From Amoeboaphelidium protococcarum (lineage: Eukaryota; Aphelidiomycota; Aphelidea), in assembly GCA_023515745.1 (NCBI GenBank), contig JALECJ010000254.1, positions 62,001-126,000 of the forward strand: a stretch of DNA of 64,000 bases, read 5' to 3'. This document shows positions 1-11,873 of this stretch, one piece after another. Numbering within the stretch: the first letter of the stretch is position 1; each line of letters starts with the position of its first letter. The position numbers were made by a program, and so were the translations under genes. The notes below the pieces were generated by a model. It saw only the letters and a program-made list of their open reading frames with translations. It ran no database searches and had not been told where the DNA came from.

Positions 1-141
1 TCCTTTTAGGTATAATCATCTTCACTAAGACCTTATTCTGAGGGATAAGAATATTATTGTACTTGGCCGCGGATGGTGATAGACATTGCCCCAGATAGAA
101 TTCTTAATGATCTTGAGATTCGAGTAGATGGAGTAGCTTGA
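1..141 (+). CDS. 3' end of an unidentified protein (partial)
   Basis: An open frame enters from the left edge and ends at TGA 139-141, giving about 47 residues with a charged, protein-like C-terminus (…DRILNDLEIRVDGVA). The bases at 1-9 (tccttttag) look like a 3' splice site, so the exon may begin at position 10. No family is recognised. With TGA as the only stop, 47 open codons are weak evidence, so this is only a candidate terminal exon. Confidence 0.3.
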
Positions 142-326
142 CATCTCCATAATCCAAAACTAATTCTTTTTAGATATCAAAGCTCTAACTATGCCCCAAT
201 TCAAAAGTTACCATGTTATCAGATTACACCAGAGTTTTCGCTCTTTCCAAATTCTGAGAACCCATCGACATTTTACTCACCTGCAACAGAGCTTATTATC
301 TCTACTCTTCTAACCTCTTTTGAAAC

Positions 327-671
327 ATGGCCTCATTGATTGAACTACTTACACTGTCGATTGACTTGACTTAATTCTATGAAGAGGAGGAGGAGGACTA
401 CTTTGCAGGCAATGTTATTGGTTTAATGATTTACACTTGACCACCTTCAAGTAGATTCTCTTCAGAGCGTCTCAGTTAGATAATACTGTCAGAAGACTAT
501 TTATCTACTACTGCGACATTCGCTTTCATGACAGGCTTAATCTTGGGCGCTGGAGCTGGATGGGGTTAACTTTACAATTCATTCAATGACATGGCTCTGC
601 TCGCCTTACTTCTGACTCTAGGCACTTGGCCGCTTTCATCATCCTGTTCATTTAACAGCAAATTAACTTGA
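327..671 (+). CDS. Possible small two-exon membrane protein
   Basis: The model has exon 1 at 327-420, a 45-nt GT-AG intron at 421-465 (donor gtttaatg, acceptor ttctcttcag), and exon 2 at 466-671 ending at TGA. It would encode about 99 residues: an acidic run (five Glu then Asp) near residue 19, then a hydrophobic Gly-rich stretch (GLILGAGAGWG) and a second hydrophobic segment, suggesting one or two membrane spans. No family is recognised. The splice model was chosen because it joins two protein-like frames and is otherwise untested. Its 3' end overlaps a weak minus-strand frame ending at 648. Confidence 0.35.
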
Positions 672-1178
672 CTCTGCTTAGTAGACTATCGCTGAATTTT
701 AGAAGAATTTGAACCAGGTGTCAAGGCTTTACTAATCTATTACAAAAAGTTCATAATAATTATTACTCTGATTCTGTTGTTGTTTCAACTGCGCGATTTG
801 TTCGAAATAAAGTCGAAGTGAGATGCGAGATTTACAGTACACGCCATGGTGATCGACAATGCTTAATGTTAGACGAGTGGAATGTGTCGATTGTTGTGAG
901 AGTCGAGTCCATGGAGGAGTGATCAAAGGAGACTCGCCTCTTTCTTAGATCTACCGATTAACATGAACTTAGTGAGTTATAATGAGTGGGATGCTGTGTC
1001 TTCTCTCCGAGCTTGTATGCCCATCCGGCCTGTGATCCCCGTCAGGAATGTGATCCCTTAATCTTCTGGTGCCCTCACTTCTGTGCTCAGTGACCCACCT
1101 AATATTAACTGTTTACTGTCGGCGCGGTTAGTCATAAGGCACAACTTTACGTTTGAGTGATTTGAACAATAATCTCAT
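648..1178 (-). CDS. Hypothetical ORF, weak
   Basis: With TAA/TAG read as Gln, this frame is open from ATG 1178 to TGA 648-650 (176 codons). Its C-terminal half (about residues 85-175) is Gln-rich and protein-like; its N-terminal half is Arg-rich and looks like out-of-frame sequence. It may be a real gene whose 5' exon is misjudged, or a chance frame. It overlaps the end of the plus-strand gene at 466-671. Confidence 0.25.
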
Positions 1179-1743
1179 CAGCGACCAGTTTGATCCTGCG
1201 CTGGCGCTGAAATATCTATGCACAATATTCTCTCTCTTCTCATTAGTTTCTTCTGGTTGTACGTATGTCTAAAATTAATAATGGATGCTATCATGAAGGT
1301 CAAGTTTTACATTTTGTCTGTCTAGAATTGTTCATTACCATACTGTACGTGTAGGATTTGTCATTGATTGCTGTTTTGGCTCGCTGATCTTCTCGAATTG
1401 GGACGTATCGAAGCATTTCTACGGAAGCACAGTAATCATGTAGCAAGCGGGAACTTTGTGACTGTCATGCAGTACTGTAATTACAGTATTGACAGCTTCG
1501 CAATTTTCAGAGCAAATACGAAAGGGGAATCTGATTAGGAATTCTGATCAGACCCACATTGCTGATTACTGTGTGAAAGGGACTTGTGGGCGAGCGGTTT
1601 GCCGTTTCCATCTCATTAAATTGAGAATAAAAATCGGTGATGTTTTAAAATCTTCTCACTGCTCTGTGATGACTTAATGCCAGAATTATAACTGAGAATC
1701 TTTGATCTAACGCCAAAATTCCATCAGAGTGTCTTTGTGCGAC
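1179..1743. other. Intergenic, nothing recognised
   Basis: No convincing gene or RNA was found here. A plus-strand open frame at 1489-1677 has no ATG start and no recognisable family, and was not called. Confidence 0.4.
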
Positions 1744-1968
1744 TGTAACGTTGTAACGTTTCACAAAGTGCGCGCGTTCTGATCTTTGATTGGACTGATT
1801 GCTGGTCACATCGCCACGAGATGGAACGTTACGCTGTTACGTCGTTACATTATTTGATATCTATGGGTGGAGCTATAAAGTTTGTGGATCTGAATATCCT
1901 CCTCTTCCTCTCTTTCATATTTGCAATTATAAACTAAACCAATCCGCCATCATATAAATTTATAGAAA
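1744..1968 (+). promoter_or_regulatory. Promoter with GTAACG/CGTTAC repeats and TATA-like box
   Basis: Two direct GTAACGTT copies (1745-1752 and 1753-1760) are followed by three copies in the opposite orientation (around 1827-1832, 1836-1841 and 1843-1848). A TATA-like ctataaag lies near 1870 and a pyrimidine-rich stretch follows just before the ATG at 1969. The repeats resemble paired sites for a Myb-type or similar factor; that identification is an inference. Confidence 0.5.
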
Positions 1969-3852
1969 ATGATTTCAACATCAGGTGTATTTGTAACTGC
2001 GTGTCTTATCGCGTCTAGTGTCAATGTGCTGGCATAGAATGTCATAATTGGTACTCAAGAAGGTTTCTCCACCACTACTATTGGCAAGTATGGCAAGATT
2101 ATCCCTGTGACTTTGGATTCTGCTCCTGCTGATGATAATTTCACTGTTTACTTTTCTAGTAAGAAGCTTGATGTGAACAAGTGCTAGCTGACGTTCAACA
2201 AGCACAACTACAATCATCCTCAATAGCTGCTGGTCCGCCTGATTGATGACAAGACTACTGCTTGTGATTTGAGTTATTAGACTCCATGTGGTAAGAAGCA
2301 CGATATCTCTATGGATGTCACTGAGCCGGAGCTTGGAAAAGATGCCGCCACCTGTAATGTCTGGGGTGATCCGCATGTTGATAACTTTGATGGCGCGTCT
2401 ACTTTTGATGTACAGCCTGCCAACATCTATGTTGACTAGCACAACGATTCTCTGAATACTTTCACCATGGTCAAGAATCAGTACTTTACTGTGCAGGGTC
2501 GCTTTGATGAATGCTTCAACAACAAAACCTGTGTTAATGCTGCTGCCGTCTCCTTTTGGGATAATGTAATTGTGGCCGACATCTAGAATGGTACTGATGG
2601 TCATTTGTTTCTGCGTGTCCAAAACTTCAGAGAGGGCAATGCTTTGAAGATTAATTCTACCAAGAGTAACGTTTAGGTTATTAGTGTTAATGGTTTCGCT
2701 TATGTGGAAATTGCAATGAAGAGCTGGTAGCCTGAAGGTTGGACTCATCCTGGCTTTTTCCTGGATGTCAAGACTGTGATTAGTCCTGCACTGAAAGGTA
2801 CCGGTCTGACTGGTGTCTGCGGTAACTACGATGGTAAGAAGGACAATGATTGTAATAGTTTGGATTCTTGTAAGGCTACCGTGTCCGATTGGAATCGTAA
2901 TTTGTTGGGCTGTCTGGTCAAGGGTCACTCATGTCCTGCATTGGATTCCACTTATCACAGATGTGATATTCCTGCTCTGACATGTCCATCGTCTACTACT
3001 CTCATCTAGTCGTCCACCGTCCATCCTACCAGTACTCCAGTGGAGCACAAGACTCCTTCTACTCCTTCCCCATCTCCTGCACCGGGACACCCATCTCCTT
3101 CTCCTTCTCCATCTCCTGGCCATCCAACTTCATCTCCAGTGCCTTCGCATCCGTCTCCCTCTCCTGTACCATCCCCTGCACACCCTTCGCCTTCACCTGC
3201 ACCTGCACATCCATCTCCTGCGCCAGGTCCAACTCCTAGTCCATCTTAGCCTCCTTCGCAGAGTCCATAGCCGCCAGCAGCTCCTCAGCCAAATGCTCCA
3301 GCTTATACTCCTCGTCCAGCTGCTCCACTGCCAGCACCAAGTACTGAGAACAGAGCATGTCAGGCTATTGTCAACGCCAAGTTTGATTGCGGTATCGAAC
3401 AGGAATAGAAGGCCTGCTTCAACCACTGTCTGAGAAGATGTTCCACCGCTGACCAGGCTTCCAAGATGGCAGAGCAACAGATTACTGAGCTGAAGAACAT
3501 TTGCGCTGCCAAAAATGCACTGCAAGCTGCTTCCTAGTAAGCTCCATCTCTGGTCATGGGCAAGAATACTGCTCCTCCAGCTCCTAAGGCTGCTGAAAGC
3601 CCTCTGTCTCAATGCCCAACCATGTTGCCAAGCAAAGAGAATCCTCTGTCTTATGGAAATTCTCCAGTTGCCGCTTTTCCTGCTCAGTCACATCCACAGA
3701 ACACTGCTGACAATAAGAAGTCTCCATCGACTAGTGGTGAGCCTTGTGATTCTGCAACTGGTGACTCTTCGGGATACTCGGTGTCCAGCGCCGCTTCCGT
3801 GAAGATCTCTGCTTTTGCTCTGGTCGCGTCGGCCGTAGTCGCTCTGGCTTGA
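1969..3852 (+). CDS. Secreted VWD-domain protein with Pro/Ser hinge and GPI-like C-terminus
   Basis: This 627-residue protein reads only with TAG/TAA as Gln and ends at TGA 3850-3852. Residues 1-22 are a signal peptide (MISTSGVFVTACLIASSVNVLA). A von Willebrand factor type D domain spans about residues 129-300; it opens with CNVWGDPHVDNFDG and contains the CGNYDGKKDNDC motif. A hinge of Pro-Ser-Pro repeats follows at about 355-455, then a Cys-containing region. The last 20 residues are hydrophobic after small residues, as in GPI-anchor signals. It is probably a cell-surface or wall protein, adhesive or structural. The exact role is unknown, but the domain assignment is firm. Confidence 0.85.
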
Positions 3853-3992
3853 TTATATGAATCTATTTTGGTAGTATAATATAACCCCTATAATCTTCAT
3901 AATCCGCCTAGCAGTCCAGCACCACAGTTGCTTAATCAGAGTCGAATGATATTGCCATTGTATCAAAAGTGAGTAGCATCAAGGCTAGCTTT

Positions 3993-6392
3993 ATGAGGGA
4001 CAGTAATGATATTTAGCTTTAGAAGCCTCGTAGTCTTAACAATGTCAGCCGTCCAAGCGGAAGTAGAATAGCCTCGATGGTGAACCTTTACGAACCAACT
4101 GCTACCTCAACGTCTTAATCCTAGTCAAAATCAGATTTATCCAATACTGGTGAATTAACATAGGTATCGAGCATGGAATAGTAGAATGCGATTACTGCTG
4201 ATGTCAAAGTTGAGTAACGCGATGTTCCTCCAGTATTGCCACCTAGACAAAGATCAGCCAAAGCCAACACTGAAAGCAGCGAGAAGACGTAGTAGTAGTA
4301 GTCGTAAGGAAATGTTCAGCAGGTGATAGAAGCCTTAGATTCTGATAATGTTATAGATAAACACGAGGTAGCTGTATTAAGCAAGTCTGATCCAGAGTTG
4401 CAAGCTTTAAGCGCGTCAAATGGAAATGTTAATAAGTTGGCAGAGATTTTAGCTCCGATGGTCAAGAATGTTCATGAGTAAAAAGCACTGCATTTAAATT
4501 AATCTGGTACGGCCAAGACTGTGACAGAGTCTGCAGTAACTTTGCCCAGGATCAGGTCACCTATTTAACATTCTTCTACTAGATTGATTACAGCTGTGTC
4601 TCCTGACAGTGAGAAGAAGACGTTTTTGGATGATGGTGCAGTTGTGATGTCGAGTCTACCTAGTGCTCATAGTCATGAAAATGTGCATTCGATTTCATCA
4701 CATAATGATGAAGATTTGTCGTCGTCAATCTCAAGCTTAAGCACTCATTCTAAAAACCAAAAGGGCGTCAATACTCAGTATGTGCACCCGCTAAGAGCTA
4801 ATAGTGACCGAGAGAAGCCAAGGATGGATTTTAGTAATACATTCAGGAGAAAGAAGAATGTAAAGAGTGTGATTGTTGAAAATTCTAGTAGCAACTCGCT
4901 GGCTTCTATAAAGACATGTGGTGGTAGATATCAAGAGCAGCAGAGACCAAAATGGTATGATTTGATTTTAGATGAAGTCGAGCGAGAGCGCCTATTGAGT
5001 TCAATGAACAAGGATGATAAGACGCGTCAAGAAGTCTCATATGAAATTCTGTCAACGGAGTAGGATTATATAAACGACCTAAAGCTGATTGTGGAGACTT
5101 ATGTCAAACCAATTCGAGATAGAAAAGTCAAGATCCCTTTTGAACTAGCAGATTTATTCTCTAACATTGAGCAGATTCTGCCCGTAAATGAGGCCTTTCT
5201 TCAAGAGTTAAAGCATTGCAGAAAGGATTATCTATTGGAAGGTGTGGGGAATGCATTTCTGGCTGTGGCTGATTATTTTAAATTGTACACCATGTACTGC
5301 GGTCTCCACGCCAAGGCTATGGACTCTTTGTAGAAGGCGTTGAAAGCAGATATGCCTATTAAGGCATTCTTAAAAGAGGTTTACTCTCGATAGGAATTTG
5401 GTGGCCTGAATTTGGAGAGTTTTCTGCTGAAGCCTGTCCAGAGAATTTGCAAATACCCACTGTTTCTGCGAGAGTTATAGAAAGCTACTCCTGATGACCA
5501 TAAAGATAAGAGTCGACTTGAGAAGGCAAGTGCTAAGATTGATGATATAGTGTCGGTGGTGAATGAGCGAACTAAGCATTTAGAGTCAATGATGTTAACT
5601 ATTGAGGCTATTAAAAAAATCAAAGGCGGTGCTGAATTGATGAACCCGACGCGTAAAATATTGGCCGAGAGCTGGTGCCAAGTGAAGACATCCAATATGG
5701 AGAATGGCATCGATCAGACTAGGAAATGTCAGGTGTTTCTGTTCAATGATCTTCTAGTCTTCACGAAGCCTCCTAGTATGATATCCAGAGATAAGAATGT
5801 GGTGTTGTCGTCATTCTCGACTGATCATCTAACATGGCTTGATGTCGTTGGAGAAGATGCTCTTCAGAACAGTTTGCTTTTGATTGATTCAGTCACTTTG
5901 GATGTTTATCAGTTAATATTTCTGTAGTAGGCCGATAAAGAAAGGTGGACTGACGTTTTCGCTGAGGCTCAGATCTAACCGGAGCAGGTGCAGTCTTATG
6001 ATGCTCTTATGGGTAAAATCCAAGCAAAGTCTTAGCATTAGTAACTCCTCTTCGGCACAGAGCGCAATGACGTTAATTCTCAGCGCACTAGCGCGTTGGT
6101 AGAAGAATCGTCTAATATTCCATCGCCTGAACGTAGAAGAAGAGAGTAGGCAGGCCTGGCATTAGCAACTATCACCGGTGCAGATCAAGAACCCATCGCA
6201 CCAATTGACATATCCTCTAGTTTCAAAGAAGATCCACTGTTAGAGAGTATACTGAAGCCTTTATATAGTCTCTCGTTTGTAGACACAAATTTTGTCATTC
6301 ACACTGGGAGTGACGGAGATGACGATGATAATACGAGCAATAGCAAAGTGACTAGCGTGTTATCAAACACCAAGTCAAGTATTGCGTAATGA
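3993..6392 (+). CDS. Rho guanine-nucleotide exchange factor (DH-PH)
   Basis: This 799-residue protein would activate a Rho/Rac/Cdc42-type GTPase at the membrane. The N-terminal 340 residues are low-complexity, with a Pro-rich PPVLPPRQ segment near residue 80 that could bind an SH3 domain, and a Gln run at 100-103 written as four TAG codons. A DH domain lies at about 346-540 (SYEILSTEQDYINDL; SFLLKPVQRICKYPLFLREL). A PH domain follows at about 556-660 (CQVFLFNDLLVFTK). The C-terminal tail is acidic and Ser-rich. The start is the first in-frame ATG after TGA 3858. A possible 5'-UTR intron (gtgagt…ctag) lies just upstream. Confidence 0.88.
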
Positions 6393-6545
6393 ATGATGAA
6401 CGAAAATGATGCTTTGACAACAACTTTTCAATGATGTGTGGAATAGATTACCTTTGAATTTTACATTTACCGCGTTTTGTCATTTTGACTCTACTTGGCG
6501 TTATTAAATCTTCACGGCACTAGAACATTTGATATACTCACAACG

Positions 6546-7910
6546 ATGTTAAATGCGCGATATTAGATACAGCTAAGCAAACGCTTCTATAAGCGATAGA
6601 CAGTCAGATTTTCTATCCAATTACAAGGTTCTAAAGTGGCGAATATGAACAATATTACGCGTCAAGATGGTGTTGAGAAGGAGTTGACGAGAGAGTTTAT
6701 ACATGACTCTTTGTACAATCCAGAGTATGGATACTTTAGTAAACGCGCTCTGATATTCTCACTGCCTCGGCCTATTGATTATAGTTAGCTTAAGAATACT
6801 GGGGAGTTTTAGGATTTAATTTCATCTTATTATAAGAGATTTGATGAGCTGAAAGATGATGCCAGTGCTCAGATTTGGCATACTCCCACAGAGCTATTTC
6901 GGCCCCACTATGCAAATGCCATTGCCGAGTATATACTGCGCTGTCATGAGTAGTAATAGAAGTAGTATGGAGAAGAACCTTTGGTAATTTATGAGATGGG
7001 AGCTGGAAATGGTACGCTTATGAAGGATGTAATGTCTTACGTCAAGAGCAAGAATCCATAGCTATACGAATCTGCAGAGTACAACATTATTGAAATATCA
7101 GACAACTTGGCAAAGAAATAGAAACTCAGGAAAGCTGGTTAATAACATGGGAATATCAATATTATTAACAAAAGCATATTTAATTGGAAAAAGGTTGAGA
7201 GCAGAAGGTGTTATTTCGTCGCACTTGAGGTGATTGACAATTTTGCTCATGATGCCGTGCGATGGAGTTTAGATTCTCATCCCAAATAGTAATAGTAGTA
7301 GCCATACGAGACTCTGGTGCATTTTGACCCTGAATTGGATAAATTTGTGGAAAGCTATTAGCCGGTGACTGATGATCTGATAAAGGAGTATCTGGAGTTG
7401 AGATCGTAGATAATCGGCTGCCCATCTCCCGTAGTTTAGTAGATGAGCATGTTGGATCGCCTCAGACAGAAGTTTAATCCATTTAGTGTTGGCCTTTCTG
7501 AACATGAGTGGATTCCCACCATGTAGATGCAATTTTTCAAATAATTATCGTAATACTTCCCGCGTCATAAATTGATCTTGTCAGATTTTGACTCTTTGCG
7601 GACTAAAATTCCTGGATTGAATGCTCCTATAGCCTAAACTCGGTAGCGTTTCTAGATGATACCTTGTACCACTTATCTGTTACCGAAAGGATGGTTTGAT
7701 ATATTCTTTGCTACTGACTTTGAACTAATGGCTTCTATGTACCGACTTATTACATAGTAGGATGTGTAGTAGAAAGATATGCAGGATGTTCAAGTAATGA
7801 AACATCGCGACTTTTTTCTCAAGTATGGACAGCTAGACAACTGTAAAACTGTGTCTGGGGAAGTGCCTCTGCTGGACCATTACTCTAATGTGAAGTTTAT
7901 GCTAACATGA
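6546..7910 (+). CDS. NDUFAF7: NDUFAF7/MidA-type protein arginine methyltransferase, mitochondrial
   Basis: This 454-residue protein belongs to the MidA/DUF185 SAM-dependent methyltransferase family, which in mitochondria methylates NDUFS2 during complex I assembly. ATG 6546 was preferred over 6645 because it adds a basic, Arg-rich leader (MLNARYQIQLSKRFYKRQ), a typical import signal. The family N-terminus IHDSLYNPEYGYF and the SAM-binding EMGAGNGTL motif (about residues 150-158) are visible. The frame contains many in-frame TAG/TAA codons, including a Gln run near 7287-7301. It converges on the receptor kinase gene 140 bases downstream. Confidence 0.88.
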
Positions 7911-8050
7911 ATTTCGCTGCAGCCTCACTCTACTTTATTGCGTCTTACTTTGTGTGCGTCAAGAAAAATAAATATTAAGAGTCCAATAACTTAAGATTAT
8001 AGACTTTCAACCTGTATTATCTTCGTTTTTCATTCAATTCTCACTTTCAT

Positions 8051-10738
8051 TCACCAGAAGCGCTGTTAGACAGACCAAGGCTTAGAGCGAGTAAGCAGAT
8101 TGACAATGATTATGGACAGCGCGTACACATCGCCTGCTTTTAAAATATGAGGAGATGTTTCGGTGAAGCGCATTCTGAATCTAGTCAATAGCTCAGGCGC
8201 AGCATAGGATAGAGATAGTCCACGCTACTAGCTAACCTGGAACGCATACACCAACAACACACTATCTTCCGTGATAGCAGAGATACCAAGATCTGAAAGT
8301 ATAGGTATAAGCCAACCATTCTCATCCACATCCAACAGCACATTCTGCGGTTTTAGATCACAATGTACAATATGTTGGCTATGCATGTAAGCGATGGTTT
8401 GAGACAGAATAAGTAACAATTTATGCAACTAATTCTTGGACATTGGATACATTTAAGCCGTAGGGCTCTATCCAAGAGCATAATCAGATAAATCACCCAT
8501 CGGATAGCATTTGATCAGCATCACAGCTTCGTTAGTGTCACAAAAGCCGTGCAGCTTTGTAATTGACGGAACATCTCTGAACTTGTACAGTAGGCTAAGC
8601 TCTTGATAAAAGGCCTGCTATTCACTAGCTTGCATTTAAGTAAATGGACGAGTACTAACTTTGGCCACAATTTAGTCACTTCCAACGTTTTAAACCAGTG
8701 ATGGAGTAATAGGACGAGCCATGTAAATCTTGGACGTTCCACCGGCAGCAATTTGATTCAGCACCTAAAAGTCAACCCCAAAATTAAACCTGAGGAAAGC
8801 TGGGATGTAAATAGCGTAATTGGTAGGCAGCGCAGTAGTATTAGTCTACATAGCAGTTCCAAAAACTGATGCAGTGTTCTGCCAGTAAGTAGATTCCGTA
8901 CCAGCTTTTGTACCAGAAGTATGCTTTGTTCTTTTGCGCCCATATCTTCTAAGCATTAAAAGACTGGCAGCAATAGATGCCAAAGCTATAATCACATAGG
9001 CCAAAATACTAAGCACTTGTACCGCAAATTACCCATTTGGATTAGAATTTGCGGGTTACACTAAATCTCGCTGATCTTGTGTGGTAGTGCTACTTTTAGA
9101 GACGGCTCCTACACCATTGAAAGGCCCACAGAATGCACAGGACAAGAAATTTTAGGAGATGGTGAGTGAGTTCTAAACATTCAGGCTACTACCCGACATT
9201 GAAGATGGCATACTTGTAACCGCCATCGAACTGTTAGCAGACATTAAACTTGACGCCGACAAACCAAGTTACGCAGTAGAAGTATTAGTCACAGCAACAG
9301 TAAATCCACTAGATAAAGTAAGTGCAGATGCAGTGATGGATTCAGCGACTTCGGTCGCGCTTATAGTTGGAGTAGTCGTAGTAGTGATAGTAGGAGTAAA
9401 GGTAGTGGTTGTTGTTGTTGTTGTGGAAGTTGTGGTAGTGGTCTTAGTCGTAGTCGTAGTCGTAATCGTAATCTTCTTTGTAGCAGTGGTTACCATAGCT
9501 TGGACTGGTCTTTATTACGCGTTCTCAGTTAGCAAAGTTCCATATTGATCAGTACCATAGAAAAAGTGGTGAGCGACATTAACGATCCCATACAAATCGA
9601 CTACAATTCCTCTGCCGATATCTTCCCAAGGAGCACCGACCATGTAAAACAGCTAAGAAGTACCACGAGCCAAATCAGCGGGATTTATTTCAGCAAAATA
9701 ACCATCTGCAGTGAGGACACCAAGCTGGGCCAAGGTAAAGTAGCCTTCAGAAATCAGCAATCCTCGAGACCATCCAGATACCCACACATTGCCAGAGAAG
9801 AAATCAACATCAATTGCCTCAAGAACATCAGCCTCAGGCGAGCCATAAACCATACTCTACGCAAGTTTATTACCGCTTGAATCAAATGCGGTAACCCAAA
9901 AATCATAACCACCATACGTTGATGATCCGTCAATAGGGGCACTGATAAAACCGGCAGCATACACCTTATCCTATGCGAGACTTAGAGCAATCGCATTGAA
10001 ACCAGAGATTCCAAAATCAGAGCTGAGTTCAAACTCTTTTAGCAGTGCCCCGTTAGTTGGAGAGAAGACCCCAAAGTATGCGTGGACTCCACTGAAGACA
10101 CCACCAACATACAGGTAACCATTCGGATTCGTAGACACGACAATAGATCTATATTCGCAGCCACCAGCTGCCGATTTCTGAATGGTCCATATATGAGTCG
10201 TATCGGTTGAGTATTTTGAGATGTAGCATTAAGATTCAGCCGAATAAGCGTCGATGCCATTGTTAATCTTTCCATTAGTGTAGCCAACCACATACACAAA
10301 TTGATTGTAAGAGTCAACAAAAACAGACTTGGGGACATCGAGATAGTAAGAGCCAAATATCATAGTCCAAATCACAGTACCAACACGGTTAAGCTTGACC
10401 AGAGCAACATCACCACCACCTATTAGAGTTTAGCCATTGAACGCCGTAGTGCAAGAGCCAACAGCGTAAATTTCTTGTGTCGCAGTGTCGATACTGATGG
10501 CTGATATGACGTTACCTGATCCTTCGCCAAAAGTGGTAATTGAACCGATTGGGCTTTGGGTAGCAGGAGAGAAATGGTACAGAGCGTATTTACCGCCTAA
10601 TGAACCCGCCATCCAGAGAGAGCCATCAGAGCTCACCCTAACACTAGTGCTCATATCAAGGCCATAATAACGATTTTGGACAGAGAAGATTAGCTGTGGC
10701 AAGAGAAGAGTTACAGTTGTAAACCAAAGGCTAACCAT
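8051..10738 (-). CDS. Receptor-like protein kinase with beta-propeller-like ectodomain
   Basis: A single-exon, 895-residue protein. A signal peptide (about 1-20) is followed by about 380 residues of repeats with spaced Trp/Tyr and Gly-Gly motifs (for example SSDGSLWMAGSLGGKYAL), resembling the blades of a beta-propeller. A Thr-only stalk lies at about 415-455 and a transmembrane helix at about 569-594. The cytosolic kinase domain shows IAAGGTSKIY (Gly loop), VAKVS (Lys), HCDLKPQNVLLD (catalytic loop, about 789), SDLG in place of DFG (about 810), and AAPELL (about 844). The chain ends soon after the helix F region (GDVYALSIIVNLLT), so helices G-I are missing. No downstream exon fits in the 140-base gap before NDUFAF7. 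Confidence 0.8.
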
Positions 10739-11134
10739 TTTGTATGATTGTTTCACTCTATGATGCTACCAATGCTACCACTAAACAATGCAATAGTGAT
10801 GAGGGAGAGCAAAGCAACTTGAGTAATCAGATGATATAAGCCGCAAATTGCTAATTATGCGATATCTTTTGCACTAAAATAGCATCCAATCAAAGATTCA
10901 GGTGGCTGTGGGTGTGGGGGATAAACAACCCATTGCTTTGATGAAATATAGTAAAATGAGAGCATGAGAGATAATAAGTGTAAAATTTACATATCATACA
11001 GTTAGTCAATTCGGAAAATAAAGTGTCACTTCATATACAAAGGCTGGCTTGCATTACAAAAGAAGAGAGCTGTGTACACGGTCATTACACGTACACGTAC
11101 ATCACAAGAGATAAAATACGGAGAGTTTTGATAT
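10739..11134. other. Intergenic
   Basis: This AT-rich stretch lies upstream of the receptor kinase gene, which is transcribed leftward. It holds a G-rich patch near 10907-10920 and a short alternating acgtacacgtac stretch near 11087. No gene is recognised. Confidence 0.4.
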
Positions 11135-11434
11135 ATGTTTGAGATATATTACTTAAATTTCAACTAATCAAGTCTTGATAATTTATACTCAGCCATTAAG
11201 TATGCAAAGGCTATGAATGTATATCCTTAAAACATTAATGTTTCCGCCGTCTATGAAACGATCAATTTACGCGGCGATTACTCATTATCTGATTTAGAAA
11301 GCCTACTGGAACTCAATACTCAATGCCGTTGCATTCTCTAAGTGCATATGAACATTAAAACACTCATAAGAAGATTATTAAAAGTTCGTATCGTACTCTC
11401 CAAGTACTTACAAAATCAACCATGTGCCCATTGA
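11135..11434 (+). CDS. Hypothetical 99-residue ORF
   Basis: This frame is open from ATG 11135, just after a TGA, to TGA 11432-11434. The product is rich in Leu, Ile, Asn and Tyr, with a helical, mildly basic second half (SLSDLESLLEL; LIRRLLKVRIVLSKYL). No family is recognised. Its composition is more protein-like than the flanks, but 99 codons can stay open by chance under this code. Confidence 0.33.
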
Positions 11435-11873
11435 AGCTGTGGTGCTAAGGAAGCTAACGTCTTGAGATTTTCGTTAATATATCCATTAAAACGCTTTAAA
11501 GAAAGCAACAATAATTTCAAGGCTATCAGAGTTTGGTCACTATATTTAACGACCACACTAGCGGTTATACAACCAAAGTGTCAATGTGAAACAACAAAGT
11601 GATGTCGATCGATGACGAACCGCAAGATCACGCGCGCCTGATCGAATCATCTCATTGGCCGTCACTACCTACTTTCGCTCTCTCTCTTTTCATCGCTGCT
11701 GTTCGATCTGTTTCATCTTTTCCCTTTTCGGTTTTCTCTCTCTCTCTTTTACTTTAAAGATTGACACAATTGTTCTCTTTAGTTTGATCATTATCACTTC
11801 ACATTGCTAGAGAAACTGAAGTAATACCTTAGAATCACAGACTGTAAGTAGTAAATATTGGTCTGGTTATTAA
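11435..11873 (+). promoter_or_regulatory. Upstream region of the trehalase gene
   Basis: This stretch contains several pyrimidine tracts (tctctctctctttt near 11730-11750) and GC-rich palindromic patches (cgatcgatgacgaac; cacgcgcgcctg) near 11605-11640. These are typical of promoter tracts elsewhere in the window. No coding frame is recognised. Confidence 0.4.

Noticed and set aside
1489-1677. 62-codon plus-strand ORF upstream of the VWD gene
   Set aside because: It lacks an ATG start, has no family, and such lengths are expected by chance with one stop codon.
1981-2928. 315-residue minus-strand ORF, the longest minus-strand frame near the left end
   Set aside because: It is antisense to the VWD gene, which reads as a coherent domain protein on the plus strand when TAG/TAA are Gln.
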